Origin: Ceratopteris richardii
Lineage: Eukaryota > Streptophyta > Polypodiopsida > Polypodiales > Pteridaceae
Direction: 5' to 3'
NCBI GenBank assembly: GCA_020310875.1
Contig: CM035407.1
Location: forward strand, 68,052,658-68,116,657
Length of the DNA: 64,000 nucleotides
Both the position numbers and the translations under genes were made by a program. A model generated the notes under the pieces. That model ran no database searches, was not told where the DNA came from, and was given only the letters and a program-made list of their open reading frames with translations. Each line of letters begins with the position of its first letter. The first letter of the stretch is position 1. Below, piece by piece: positions 20,511 to 32,400 of this stretch.

Positions 20511-22630
20511 GATGGGAGAAAGCTTGTAGATTGATAAGCTAGATAGGGAGAACTATCCAGCTTGGTCTATGAGGATGGAGGCACACCTCATGAGCAAAGA
20601 CTTGATGGCATTCATCCAGGAGAAGAAGAAAAGCCTGAGTTTGGAGATCCTAGTATTCCAACTAGGGAAGAGCTTCCAGATTTGAAGAATTGGATGAGAA
20701 AGGATGCTCAAGCTAGGAGTATCATTTACATGGCTGTAAATGATTATCTTCTACCTCACATCAGAGGATTGGAAAGTGCAACAGATGTGTGGAATGCTTT
20801 GAAAGAGCATTTCCAAAACACAACCAATTCTAGGAAGTCCTCATTATGGGTAGAGTTTACAACCTTCAAGAAGAAGAGCTCACAATCAATTTCTGATTAT
20901 GTGGCAAGAATGAAGGATATTGGAGATAGCTTGGGAGCAGTAGATGAAGACATTGAAGAGGATAAGTTGGTAAGGCAAATACTTATAGGTCTGAGAGGAG
21001 ATGAGAAGTGGAAGCCTTTCATATTGTCCATAGAATTGTCACTAGATTACTTTACTCCTGATCTTAATCAATTGCTAGGACACATGCTAACTTTTGAGCA
21101 GGACATTAAAGGAGACAATGATAGGAGTGCAAGTCAAGCTATGTACTCCAAGGACAAGAGAAAGAATGGCAAAGGGAAGCAGTCAACTGATGATGAAGGA
21201 ACTTCAAGTCAAGCTAACTTTACAAAAGGAAAGATGAACTACAGAGGTAAAGGAAGAGGAGGTAAAAACAAAGACAATACTAAAGCTTGTTGGATTTGTG
21301 GCAGAACCAATCATTTGGCAAATGATTGTTGGTATAACAATCAAAATGGTGGAATTAATAACCAGAGCTTCAATCAAAGCGGTAGAGGAGGCAGAAACCA
21401 AAGAGGCAACTTCAGAGGAAGAGGTGGTAGGACATCATATGCTAGAGGAGGTGGAAGAAGTTTTCAACCTCAGTCCTACACCAATAATTATTATAATTAT
21501 GCATCAAATCAAAAGGATGAAATGAATCTTATCTTGAATGCAACTCATGAAGCAGTAGGAGAAGATCAAAGGGTGTTTTATATTGACTCAGGATGTAGCA
21601 ATCATCTAAGTGGCAATATATTATTGATGACTGATATGGAAGCAAAGGTGAATGGACATATAGTTCAAATAGGTGACAACACCAAGCATAAAGTGGAGAG
21701 CATTGGATCAGTGAAGACAAAGAGTGGAAGTACACTCTTGAGCAAGGTACTTTATGTTCCTACTATTCCTAAAAATTTGATAAGTGTAGGGAAAATTGTG
21801 GAGAAGGGATATGAAGTCAGATTCACAAATGATGGTGTTTATGTGCAAGATCCAAATCAGGGATATAGAAATATTATTGCAGTTAAAAAGGAAGGAAGGC
21901 TGTTTACTCTCAAAGTCCAAGGTAATGTGGGACATGCTTCATTTACTTATGGAAGTCAAAAGATGTCTGAGTTAGACCTATGGCATAAAAGGCTAGGTCA
22001 TTTTAATGAGAGAGCCATAAAAGAAATGTCAAAGAATGATGTGGTGCTTGGTATGCCAAATGTTGAAGGTCAACACATGGTGTACAAGTGTGAAGCTTGT
22101 CAATTAGGTAAAGCACACAAAAGTTCATACAATAAATCAGGGTACAAGTATTCAATCATGCTTGAGTTAGTTCATACAGATGTGTGGGGTCCTTCAAGGG
22201 ACTATACCATAAATGGATCCAGATATTATGTGTTGTTTGTTGCTGATGCAACCAGATGGATTACTTTATATGTAATCAAGGACAAATCAGAAGTGTTCAA
22301 GACATTCAAGCATTATCATGCTTATGCAGAAAGGATTACAGGACAAAAGCTCAAGAGGTTGAGATCAGATGGAGGGGGAGAGTATTTCTCTAACGAGTTT
22401 GATGATTATTTGTGGAGTGCAGGTATAAAAAGAGAAGTAACTTGCAGGTGCTCTCCTCAACAAAATGGAGTTGCAGAAAGAAGAAATAGAACTCTTGTAG
22501 AGTTTGCAAGAGCAATGATGAAGGAAAAGAATTGTCCAAACTACCTATGGGTAGAAGCTATCAACACTGCAACATACCTTGTGAATAGGTTACCTTGTAA
22601 AGCTTTGGATGGAAGAACTCCTTATGCCAG
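20511..22630 (+). pseudogene. B1 gag-protease-integrase polyprotein
   Basis: The start ATG is at 20511, but codon 6 is TAG. A frameshift near 20620 is evident because the first residues of the long frame are out of register with copy B2. From about 20625 the frame is open for about 670 codons. It contains the copia gag capsid, a knuckle C-W-I-C-G-R-T-N-H-L-A-N-D-C (about 21289), an RGG-rich stretch, protease Y-I-D-S-G-C-S-N-H (about 21580), the HHCC region (L-W-H-K-R-L-G-H to C-E-A-C) and integrase. The integrase acids are in H-T-D-V-W-G-P, R-S-D-G-G-G-E-Y and Q-N-G-V-A-E-R. The frame then runs into LTR sequence of A. No RT remains. Confidence 0.9.
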
Positions 22631-22877
22631 CTGCTCTGATACCAATTGTTGGAGTTTGAGCTTTACGAAAGCACACGAACAACACAAGGAAGAAGAAGAA
22701 GCTTGGATCACAACACACAATATTGAATTTATTACCACTAGAATGTACAAAAATAAGTAACCCATTAGGGCTAACAGCGTATATACAAGTCGGGGGAAAA
22801 AAACCTCCTAAAGAGGGAAAAAAGTGTCTGAGTGGTCCTAGTGTGTTCAAACACATCACTACCTAAATATATCAACA
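22631..22877 (-). repeat. Family A LTR with primer site (second half of A3)
   Basis: The minus-strand LTR covers 22647-22877 (231 bp), with TGTTG/CAACA ends. The primer site complement (22631-22645) lies inside it. The leader that should follow is missing, and B1 integrase is joined to the primer site. Confidence 0.88.
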
Positions 22878-22890
22878 CAATAGTAGTAAT

Positions 22891-23610
22891 TGTCACAGAC
22901 ACAAAGGAAACCATCATGAACATTAGATTCAATGTAACTTTCTATATCTCATGTTTGATTCAGAATTTGGAGAAACCAATGCTTCCATTGCCTTTGCAAT
23001 GTGCCAAAACCCCAAGATTGATTGTCTATTTGCTGAATTGTGACACTTGGAGGTCTTATTTCAAGTTGATGATAGCATCAATGACATCATCAACTCATAA
23101 CTGCCCTTAAACCACCCTTGGAAAACCTATATAAGGAGGGGTTGGCCACATTCATTCTCAATCTTGCCAATACCAATCTTGGGAGCTCAAGGAGTCATGA
23201 CCACCAAGTAATTACTCTCCAAGTTCTAGTTCCAGTTCTTTTCTTGTTCCTTGTTCCTTGTTCCTTGTTCAAGTCTTGTCTAGTTTAGTTCTTGGACATC
23301 CTGTCTTGTCCTCTTGTAATCTCATAATAAAAGATCTTTTCGAGTTATTGCTTGTATCTAGTTCATCTCCCTGAAGGGAATTCTTGTACTGCTAATATCT
23401 TGTTTCATACTTACAATCCCGGGTTGTGGGATCTTGTATATCATCTCTAATAAAGTTATTCATACCTATCAGTCCCGGTTTGTGGGACATCTTTTATCAA
23501 TCACATATTCTTGTATCATTTTCCCTACGTGGGTGTTCTTATAAATAGAAGTATATTTCCAAAATCTTGTCTAGTGTAGTTAGAGAGCACAATCTAGTGC
23601 TCCCCTGACA
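22891..23610 (+). repeat. 5' LTR of G2
   Basis: This 720-bp LTR starts TGTCACAGAC and ends CCCCTGACA. A TATA box (CCTATATAAGG) lies near 23128 and an AATAAA polyadenylation-like signal near 23325. The next bases, TTTTGGCAAGACTAGC, are where the primer site should be and do not match the initiator-Met type. Confidence 0.9.
23128..23138 (+). promoter_or_regulatory. TATA box in the G2 LTR
   Basis: CCTATATAAGG is conserved at the same place in the 3' LTR (about 27968). It is the likely core promoter of the element. Confidence 0.6.
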
Positions 23611-23649
23611 TTTTGGCAAGACTAGCTTCTATCCAAGCCCAGTCATCAT

Positions 23650-24605
23650 GGAGAATGATTATGAAGAGATTGTGGCATCACATAAAAGTCTTCAACAACA
23701 AATCAAGGATCTAACTCATAGATAGACATAAGCCGAGATGGAACATCCAGTGCATGTAGGCACGCTCATCCAAGAACTATAAGAACGAGTTGGGAATCTT
23801 CAAGCAAATCAAGGAAGCATTCAAGTGAACCCATGTCTTAACATCCTTCATGAAGGACCCCAAAATGTTCATGCCAAAAAAGTTCGATGGTGATCGCACA
23901 AAATTCTGAGGGTTCCTGCAAGAAGTCAAATTATACATCCATATGCAGCCTAATAGATATCATGATGATGCATCCAAGGTCAGTTTTATTGGAACCTTCC
24001 TCTATGGTCAAGCATTATCATGGTTTGTCTCAATCTTGGAGAAGGATATGGCAATACTTCATGACTATGAGGGGTTTCTCCAAGAAGTCACCACCACATT
24101 TGGAGATGCAAACACGATTCGAGTGGCAGAAACAAAACAACGGAAGCTACATCACGGTAACTACCCTATCTCTACCTATGCATCAGAATTTAGACAATTG
24201 ATATGTGACCTCACTTGGCATGAAGATTATTTCATAACCCAATTTAGATGGGGTTTAAGAGATGATGTAAAGGACCTTCTGGTCATGATGCTAGAGATTA
24301 AGACATTGAATGAATACATCAGCCAAGCTATTCAATGTGATAACTAACTTTTTGAAAGGAAACAAGAAAAACAAGAAGAAGAAAGACCTCGCCAATAGAA
24401 ACCCTTCCAGCCCACTCCTAAAGATGAGCCTATGCCCGAACTTATGCAGATAGATGTAACTAGGTTCCGACCTCTAACACCACAAGAGAAACAGAGAAGG
24501 AGGGATAACAAGTTATGCTTGTATTGTGGAAACCCTGGCCATATTGCAATGAATTGTCCCAACAAGAGAATGAACTCTAGAGTCACAGCCACCCTTGTAG
24601 AGTAG
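23650..24605 (+). pseudogene. G2 gag
   Basis: It begins at an ATG near 23650 with a short coiled-coil-like start (SHKSLQQQIKDL) and soon hits stops. The capsid core is readable at 23943-24347 (FIGTFLYGQALSWF, LRDDVKDLL). A zinc knuckle C-L-Y-C-G-N-P-G-H-I-A-M-N-C follows at about 24515. Several stops and shifts make it non-functional. Confidence 0.82.
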
Positions 24606-26630
24606 GGAAACAAGGAACTCTAGTTGTAAAAGAGACCATACAACCGGACCATGATATAAGAAAGGGTCTCATAATTCTAGATACACCTATAGAAACATGT
24701 CTTGCCCATATCAAGTTAATCATGCCTAAGAAGACCCTTTCCCTTATAGTTGTAGTAGATTTAGGAGCCTCATCATGTTTCATCGATGAAAGATTGGTTA
24801 AGAAACATGGAATTCCAGTACTTCAAAAGAACAAACCAGTAGTAGCTGAAGTAGTAGATGGATGACCTCTAGCATCTGGGAATATAACCATGGAGACCAC
24901 ACCATTAAGAGTACACCTTGGTGACCATGATTCCCACATATGTTTCAATGTAATATCGAGTCCAATAAATCTGGGTACCATCGGAATGCCTTGGTTAAAG
25001 AAACATAATCCAAAAATTAATTGGGAAAAGAATAAAATCACCCGTTGAGATATCCAGAAGAACTCAACATATGTCGGGGCCAAAGCCTTCATATATGCAA
25101 TAAGGAAGGAACTGACATATATGATCTATGCCATACCAACTCAAGAGCCCAAGAAAGATGATTCAGTGAAGCTACCTGACCAATACCAAGGTTTTAAAGA
25201 TGTTTTTGAAAAGAAGAATGTAGATATCCTCCCAGAACATAGACCTTATGATTGTTCCATAGAACTTCAAGAGGGAGCACAACCACCCTTTGGAACCATC
25301 TATAGACTATTCCCAGAGGAACTTACAGAACTATGTAAGAATATTGACAAGAATCTAGCCAAGGGATTTATCAAACACTCAAAGTCTCCTACAAGAGCCC
25401 CTATCCTATTTGTAAAGAAGAAGAACGACACTCTTCAAATGTGTGTAGACTATCGAGGGTCGAAAAAAGTCACAATAAAGAACACATACCCTCTACCACT
25501 TATATGATAGCTCTTGGAATGCCTCAGAAAAGCAAAGTTCTTCACAAAGATTGACCTTCGAGGAGCTTACAATCTTTTCAAGATCAGAGAATGAGACGAA
25601 TGGAAAATAGCATTTTGAAAAAGTTATTGGCACTTTGAATATGTAGTTATGCCATTTGGTCTCACAAATGCTCCAACTGTCTTCCAACATATGATGAATG
25701 ATATCTTCTAAGAGTATTTAGATGATTTTGTGGTAGTATATCTCGATGATATCTCGATATTCTCCAAAAATCTAGAGGATCATGAATATCATGTAAAGAT
25801 AGTCTTAGAGAAACTAAGAGACAAAGTTTTATATGAAAAATTGGAGAAGTGCTCTTTCCATCAGATGGAAGTGGAGTTTTTAGGGCACATTGTATCAAAG
25901 AAAGGGATCTTTATGCCCTAAGAAGATTGAGACAATCCTTGATTGGCAACCACCTTCATGTGTTCAAGATGTATAATGTTTTCTAGGGTTTGCCAATTTC
26001 TACAAGTTATTCATCACAGATTACTCCAAGATAGTGATACCTCTTACCAAGCTTACAGGAAACTCCAAATTCTCATGGACTTAAGAAGTAGAAAAAGACT
26101 TTCAGACCTTGAAATCAACATTCACTACTGCTCCAATTATAGTTCATCCTAATTCCAGCAAGCCCTTTTCTTAGAGATAGATGCATCAGATTTTGCCCTA
26201 GGGCCATTGTTTCCCAATATGGAGATGATGGACATCTACATCAAGTTGTATATCATTCAAGGAAATTCTCCCCTCTAGATATTAATTATGAAATTCATGA
26301 TAAAGAACTTCTTGCCATAATGGTCGTGTTTGATACCTCACATCACCATCTAGAAGGAGCAGCTCATAAAGTTACTGTGTATACAGATCGCAAGAACCTA
26401 GAATATTTTATGACCACCCACATCATCAATAGAAGGCAATCTTGATGGAGTAACTTTTTATCCAGGTTCGACTTTGTCATCACATACCGTCCAGGATGTC
26501 AACAATGTCAGTCAAATGCCTTTAAGAAGATCTTACCTTACACCAAAGAAGGGTGAAGAGACCTTTGATTAATAGGAGAGTGTATTACTCAAGCCTGATC
26601 ATCTCCAGTTAGCAGCTATCTCTTTAAGCC
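24606..26630 (+). pseudogene. G2 protease, reverse transcriptase and RNase H
   Basis: The protease loop reads V-D-L-G-A-S-S near 24755, where D-S/T-G-A is expected. RT is in the same frame from 25121 and includes C-S-I-E-L-Q-E-G and V-D-Y-R-G. After stops the catalytic Y-L-D-D-I appears near 25739. RNase H begins near 26165 (E-I-D-A-S-D-F-A). At least ten stops or shifts are visible, so the enzyme is dead. Confidence 0.85.
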
Positions 26631-27744
26631 ATCATGAAGATTCAGCCTTGAATCATCTAATCCGTGAGAGTCTACCACGAGATGGATTATTTTGTAACGT
26701 TAAGCAAGAAACTCAAGAAGGAAAAATTCAAGAAGTAAATAAATTCCAAGAAAAGGATGGGTTACCATTCTATAAGAACTTATTATATGTCCCTCCAGGA
26801 AATTCCGGGATCCAAGTACTTCAACAATGTCATGATAAACTTGCAACATGACATTTTGGAGTGACAAAAACAATAGAACTAATATCAAGGGATTTTTGGT
26901 GGCCTCAAATCTGGAAGGAAGTCAACGAATATATCTGAACTTGTGACACTTGTAATAGATCTAAAGTACCATGACATAAACCTCATGGCCTCTTGCAACC
27001 TTTACCTATACCGAAAAGGCCATCGCATTCTTGTTATAGTGGATAGATTTACAAAGATGGCACACTTCATTCCAACTACCAAGGCAATCACAGGTGCATC
27101 CACTGCTAGAGTTTTCCTCAGATACATCATTAGGCTTCATGGATTGCCTGATGATATTGTCAATGATTGAGGAGCGTAGTTCATATCTAGCTTTTGGAAC
27201 AGTCTTTGCAATCTCCTTGGTGTTCAAGTTAAACTATCTACACCCAATCATCCATAGACTGATGGACAAACAGAACATGTGAGTCAAGTCTTAGAACAAT
27301 ATCTCTATTGCACCATCAACTATCATCAAAATGATTGACTTGAGCTTTTAACCTTTGTAGAGTTTGCTTATAACAATACTGTCCATGCATCTACTAAGCA
27401 GATTCCCTTCTTTGCAAACTATGGACAACATCCATGGATGGATATGCAACTCTCAAATCATGTCAAGAACCCAACTTCCAAAGATAAGGCCCAATATCTC
27501 ATGGATATCACAAAGAACTCAAGGAAGAGATCCATAGAGCTCAAGAACAATATAAGTATTATGCAGATCAGCATCGTGCTCAAAATCCATACTACCACAT
27601 TGGGGATAAAGTGTGATTACTCATAAGTAATTTGCAGACTTCAAGGCCTTGTGCAAAGCTAGACCATCAGAGATTTGGTCCATTCACCATCTTGGCCAAG
27701 ATTAATCCAATCACTTTCAAGCTTTAGTTACCAAGTACCATTGA
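26631..27744 (+). pseudogene. G2 integrase
   Basis: The HHCC domain is readable (Q-Q-C-H-D-K-L, a second histidine in H-F-G-V, C-D-T-C near 26942). The core has V-I-V-D-R-F-T-K-M near 27035, then N-D followed by a stop in place of the usual arginine, and an E in T-E-H near 27277. The C-terminal part runs directly to the 3' LTR. It is broken by many stops. Confidence 0.82.
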
Positions 27745-28430
27745 TGTCACGGACACAAACAAAACCATCATGAACCTTAGATTCCATGTCAATTTCTATA
27801 TCTCATGTTTGATTCAGGATTTGGAGAAAGCAATGCTTCCATTATGTCCAGAATGTGCCAAAACCCCAAGATCAACTATCTATTTATTGAATTCTAACAC
27901 TCAAAAAGTTGATGACATCATCGATGACATCATCAACTCGTAACCGCCCTTGAACTTCCCTTGGAAAACCTATATAAGGAGGGGTTGGTCACATTCATGC
28001 TCAATCTTGCCAATACTAATCTTGGGAGCTCAAGGAGTCATGACCACCAAGTAAGTACTCTCCAAGTTCTAGTTCTAGTTATTGTCTTGTTCCTTGTTCC
28101 AGTCTTGTCCAGTCTAGTTCGTGGACATCCTGTCTTGTCTTCTTGTAATCTCATAGTACGAGATCTTGTCAAGTTATCTCTTGTATCTAGTTCATCTCCC
28201 TGAAGGGAATTCTTGATATCTTGTTTCATACTTACGATCCGGGTTGTGGGATCTGGTATATCATCTCTGATGAAGTTATTCATACCTATCAGTCACAAGT
28301 CGTGGGACATCTTGTATCAATCACATATTCTTGTATCATTTTCCCTACGTGGGTGTTCTTTTAATCAGAAGTATATTCCCAAAATCTTGTCTAGTGTAGT
28401 CAGAGAACACAATCAAGTGCTCCCCTCACA
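27745..28430 (+). repeat. 3' LTR of G2
   Basis: This 686-bp LTR runs from TGTCACGGAC to CCCCTCACA and is followed by GTAAT. It is shorter than the 5' LTR through small deletions in the CTTGTTCC repeats and the AATAAA region. Confidence 0.9.
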
Positions 28431-29050
28431 GTAATTGAAATCAATTTTTACTTGATAATGGGTACATATAATGCATTCTTGAGAGCAAGTATAACTCCAT
28501 TTGCAATCATTAGCTGAATTTTTCTAACTCCAATAATAGGATAAGAAGCATTGTATGCACATACAACATGCCCTCCGTTGGGCACATCCAACAAAGATGC
28601 AAAAAATATTTAGCATGAAGTGATATGATCTAAAGCATTACTATCAAAACATGATCCAAATCAGCCTCATTCACAATCATCCATGTAGAATGTGATGATG
28701 AATCATAATGATAGGTAACAACACATGCCAAAAAGAATCTTGAGCAACATTAGTTTTATCATTCTTTGCATTGGATATATTCTCAATAATAGACATACCA
28801 GATCTTTCTTTCTTTTATTATGCTTGGCAAGCTTTCTAAATTCATCAATGGTATGTCCAACCTTCCGAAAATACTTGTATCTCTTCTTCTTTCACATATC
28901 ACCATCAAGAGAGAAAGAAGGGGAAGAGGAAGATTGAGGCTTTGGTTTTGATGAACCCAAAGTTGAACCATACTTGCTTTAATCCTCTTTTTTTGTAATA
29001 GCTTGTGTTTGCGTTCCCTTAAAAGACCACTTCTATTCACTATTGATTGT
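28431..29050 (-). pseudogene. Copia remnant D (knuckle to protease), host of G2
   Basis: On the minus strand the sequence reads a damaged zinc knuckle (Y-K-Y-F-R-K-V-G-H-T-I-D-E near 28880), then F-D-S-N-A-L-D-H-I-T, a protease loop with a substitution. It continues Y-P-I-I-G-V-R-K-I-Q-L and A-L-Y-V-P-I-I-K, the stretch that follows protease in copia polyproteins. Integrase and the rest are missing. It is older and more diverged than the A and B copies. Confidence 0.7.
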
Positions 29051-30448
29051 TCTTCCTAGAAATTGTAGCTTGTTCACAGTGATGTCTGTGGTCCTATGCA
29101 GACATCTCCTTTTGGGAACTGTCTTTACTTCGTGACTTTCATTGATGATTTTTCCAAGCATGCATGTGTATATCCATTGAAAGCAAAGTCCGAAGTGTTT
29201 ATGTGCTTCAAATAATTTTTGGGTTTGGCTTAAAATCTATCAGCATGTATAATGGGCACCCTCCGTTTTGATCAAGGGGGGGGGGGAATATGTCTTCAGA
29301 TTTTAATGCATTTCTGGTTGAATGTGGGATTAAACATCAGTGTATTGTGCCACAAACAGAATCGCTTAACCACATAGTTTTTGGCTTGAGGCTCTTATGT
29401 GTGTAACATATGTACTTAACAGGTGTCCCACTATAGTGCTGCAATATATCACTCAATATGAGGCTTGGCATGATCGCAAGCCATCTTTTTCTCATCTGCA
29501 TGTTTTTGGTTGTTTGGCATATGCATTAATGATCGAACAACAACACAGAAAATTGAATGATAAAGCAATGAAATGTATTTTTGTTGGGTACACTTTTTAA
29601 AGAAAAGGCTATCGATTGTATCATCCATAGTGTAAACACATTTTGATTAGCTGTGATGTTGTTTTTGTGGAAGATGCTATCCAGCCATTACTTTCATGTA
29701 CAAAGGAGACATCTGTTAGCTCCAAAGACATGTATGACACATTGCTCTCTCTTTTTACAGTTGGATAGTCTAGTGCTGGTCCTAATGATGCAACTTCTCG
29801 GCCTTTACAAGTTTCATGTGATGATGCAAATCATTCCATTTCTCATGTGGATTTACATGATGCACTTGTTGATGAGAGAGTTGATATTGAGGAGGAAAAA
29901 ACTATGCCAAAATGGCTAGTGCAGACTTTGCATGACAACAAATTAGATGCACCTCTACATATAGTACTCATTCAGGCTCTCATAGTGCCTCTTTGGCATC
30001 AGATTGCTATGTTATGGCTGCCTCTAGTCTCTATGATGAGAATGAGCTTGCTTCGTTTGATGAAGCACAAAATTCTAAAAATTGGATGGTTGCTATGCAA
30101 TCTGAATATGATGCTATTATGAAAAATGGTACCTAGTTTATGTGACTTTCCTCTTGGAAAGAAGGCCATTGGCACTAAGTGGGTATACAAGCTCAAGCAT
30201 ATGCCTGATGGAACAGTTGACAGGTATAAGGCTAGGCTTGTTGCAAAGGGTTATGCTCAAGAAAGAGGCATTTATTTTGATGAGACCTTTGCTCCTACAT
30301 GCCGAAGTGACCACTGTTCGTAGCATCTATGCACTTGCAGCTCATCATGGTTGGAATGTACATCAGTTGGACATTAAAACTGCATTTCTGAATGGTGGTT
30401 TGCATGAAGTAACATATTTTTTTTAGCCCCATGGCCCAGGGGGGGATT
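29051..30448 (+). pseudogene. Family A fragment A4: integrase and part of RT
   Basis: It starts in integrase near the first acidic site (H-S-D-V-C-G-P type) and runs through the integrase C part to RT (K-K-A-I-G-T-K-W-V-Y-K-L-K at about 30160). Stops and shifts are frequent. RT is joined near 30430 directly to the polypurine tract and LTR, so the RT catalytic part and RNase H are deleted. CCCA is shared at the join. Confidence 0.85.
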
Positions 30449-30678
30449 TGTTGATATATTTAGGTAGTGATGTGTGTGAACACTCTAGGACCACCGGGGC
30501 ACTTTTTTCCCTCTTTAAGAGGGGTTTTTTCCCGGCTTGTATATATTCCTATAGCCCTAACATGTTACGTATCTTTGTACATTTCTCTGGTAATACATTT
30601 AGTATTGTGTGTTGTCCTCCAAGCTTCTTCTTCGTCCTTGTGTTGTTTGCATGCTCTTACATACCTAAAACTCTAACA
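30449..30678 (+). repeat. Family A LTR shared by A4 and A5
   Basis: This 230-bp LTR is preceded by a polypurine tract (CCCAGGGGGGGATT), so it is the 3' LTR of A4. It is followed by A leader and gag, so it is also the 5' LTR of A5. The primer site after it is deleted: the LTR end is joined to leader sequence that normally lies about 45 bases further on. Confidence 0.88.
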
Positions 30679-30989
30679 GACACCCCTCTGGTCACAGTCT
30701 TAGAATTGCACAAAAATTGGCGAGCATACTTAGGGTGATTAGGAGATCAAAATGGCTTCACTATATCGTGTTGAAATCATGATCTGAGCTTGTTTCAACC
30801 TCCGAATGCACTATCATAGTGCTTGTGTAGCCAATCTCAATCTTTTTGTGCCAAAGATATATACAGGTTTTGGTTCGCCAGTATAAGCATCTCACAGTCT
30901 GCTACATGTTTAGTAGAACTCGATAGGGTAGTTCTGTTCAACTTTTTGAGATACAATCATTTTTGTACATTAGGGTATTTTGGTCAGTG

Positions 30990-32400
30990 GCCATGGGCTT
31001 ATATGATGCATCATGTATTGGTTGCAAAAGAACTGTGGAATATTATGCAGGGTGTTGAAAAACATCCTATTACACCTGTAAACACAATTGTTGAAGGTGA
31101 TGGAGATGGCATTGAAGATGATGATATTTCTTCATGTTCGTGTTCGTGCATGGTTTCTGCTGCACCTACTGTAGAGCAAATTGGTTGGGATGGAAGAGAT
31201 GTTCAGCCACATATATTGATATCCTTGTCTATCAAACATGCCATTATTCCTCACATTCACTCTTGCAGAACAACAAAGGATGCTTTGGATACGCTTACCA
31301 CTTTATACTAGGAGGAATGAGGCTCATGTTGCTTACCTCCAGAAACAATCGGAGAGTGAGCGCATGAATGAAGGAGATTCAATGGACAAGTTTTTGACAA
31401 AGATCAAAGATTTGAAGGAGCAATTGATTCTTGCCTGATAGTTCACTTGTGCATTCTATTCTAAATGCTCTTCCCAATTCATATTAGAGTTTTGCTTCTA
31501 CTCTTTGTTTGATGATGAAAAGCAATCCAAATGCATTAACATTTGAGGAGTTAGTCTCTGTTCTGTTGCAGGAAGATCAATCTAGGCAGAACAGGTCCAT
31601 TATACATGTTGTAGATCAAGCTTTCCTAGCTAGTCAGAAGGGCAAAGGTAAATGTAGCTCTTCTACTAGTAAGCAGAAACCTAGTAATTCTACACAATCA
31701 AAGAAGGATGACAGAGCCAAGAAGAAAATAGAAAAGAAGAAATTATTTTGCAAATGATGTAAAGGAAATGATCATGTCATAAAGAGTTGTCCAAAATTGG
31801 TTGCTAAAGAGGCAAGGAAGAAAGAGGTTCGAATAGTTGTTGCACAGGCCTCTACACCCAAAAGAGAGTATGCTAATCTTGTGCATAATGATGAAGAATG
31901 GGTTATGACCCATCTTCTCATGAACCTTGTATGTGTGCAATAGATTCAGATGTTTGGTACTTTGATAGTGGGGCAACCAAACATATTACCTTGCAACGTA
32001 GTTTCTTCTTCACTCGAGTCTGCGCCTACATGGAATACTGTCACATGCGCCAACAAATCCTCTTATCCTATTATGGACATTGGTAAGATCATTATGACTA
32101 CTGTTGATGGTAGTTCTTTTACATTGTTGGATGCTCTATTTGTGCTAGGGATGAAGAAGAATCTGTTATCAGTTTTAGCTTTAGCCAAGATTGGCTTGGT
32201 TGTAAAATTTATTGGTGATAGATGTACAGTTCATGATCTGTCAAATGGCGATGTCATTATTGCTTCTAACATTTTATGTCGTGGGTTGTATAAGCTTATA
32301 GACTATGAAAAATCTGTGAATGATTTTGCATGTGTAATACATGATTCTCAGGCTATGTCATATGAGTTCCTCGATGGCCTTTGGGAATGTCATCAAAGTG
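30990..32400 (+). pseudogene. Family A fragment A5: gag to pre-integrase
   Basis: The gag start is fused, because the ATG context GGCCATGG is joined directly to the sequence of about codon 22 (A-Y-M-M-H-H-V-L). The capsid part continues with stops to a degraded knuckle near 31750. Protease F-D-S-G-A-T-K-H-I is at about 31960 but in another frame. It ends in the pre-integrase region near 32358, where unrelated DNA starts. Codon 43 is CAG here. Confidence 0.83.

Larger units (their letters stand above)
19269..22630 (+). mobile_element. Copia family B element B1, truncated in integrase
   Basis: It consists of a 1012-bp 5' LTR, primer site, gag, protease and most of integrase. It stops abruptly in integrase at about 22630, where an A primer site and LTR on the minus strand begin. 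RT, RNase H and 3' LTR are missing. It lies between the two halves of A3, so it arrived in or near the A3 leader and later lost its 3' half. Confidence 0.85.
22891..28430 (+). mobile_element. Complete gypsy element G2 with GTAAT target duplication
   Basis: Two direct LTRs bound it (22891-23610 and 27745-28430). GTAAT occurs at 22886-22890 and again at 28431-28435, a 5-bp target duplication. The internal part holds gag, protease, RT, RNase H and integrase in the Ty3/gypsy order, all with many stops. The LTRs differ by scattered substitutions and small indels, consistent with an old insertion. The host sequence is copia remnant D on the right and 13 bases next to an A LTR on the left. Confidence 0.93.
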
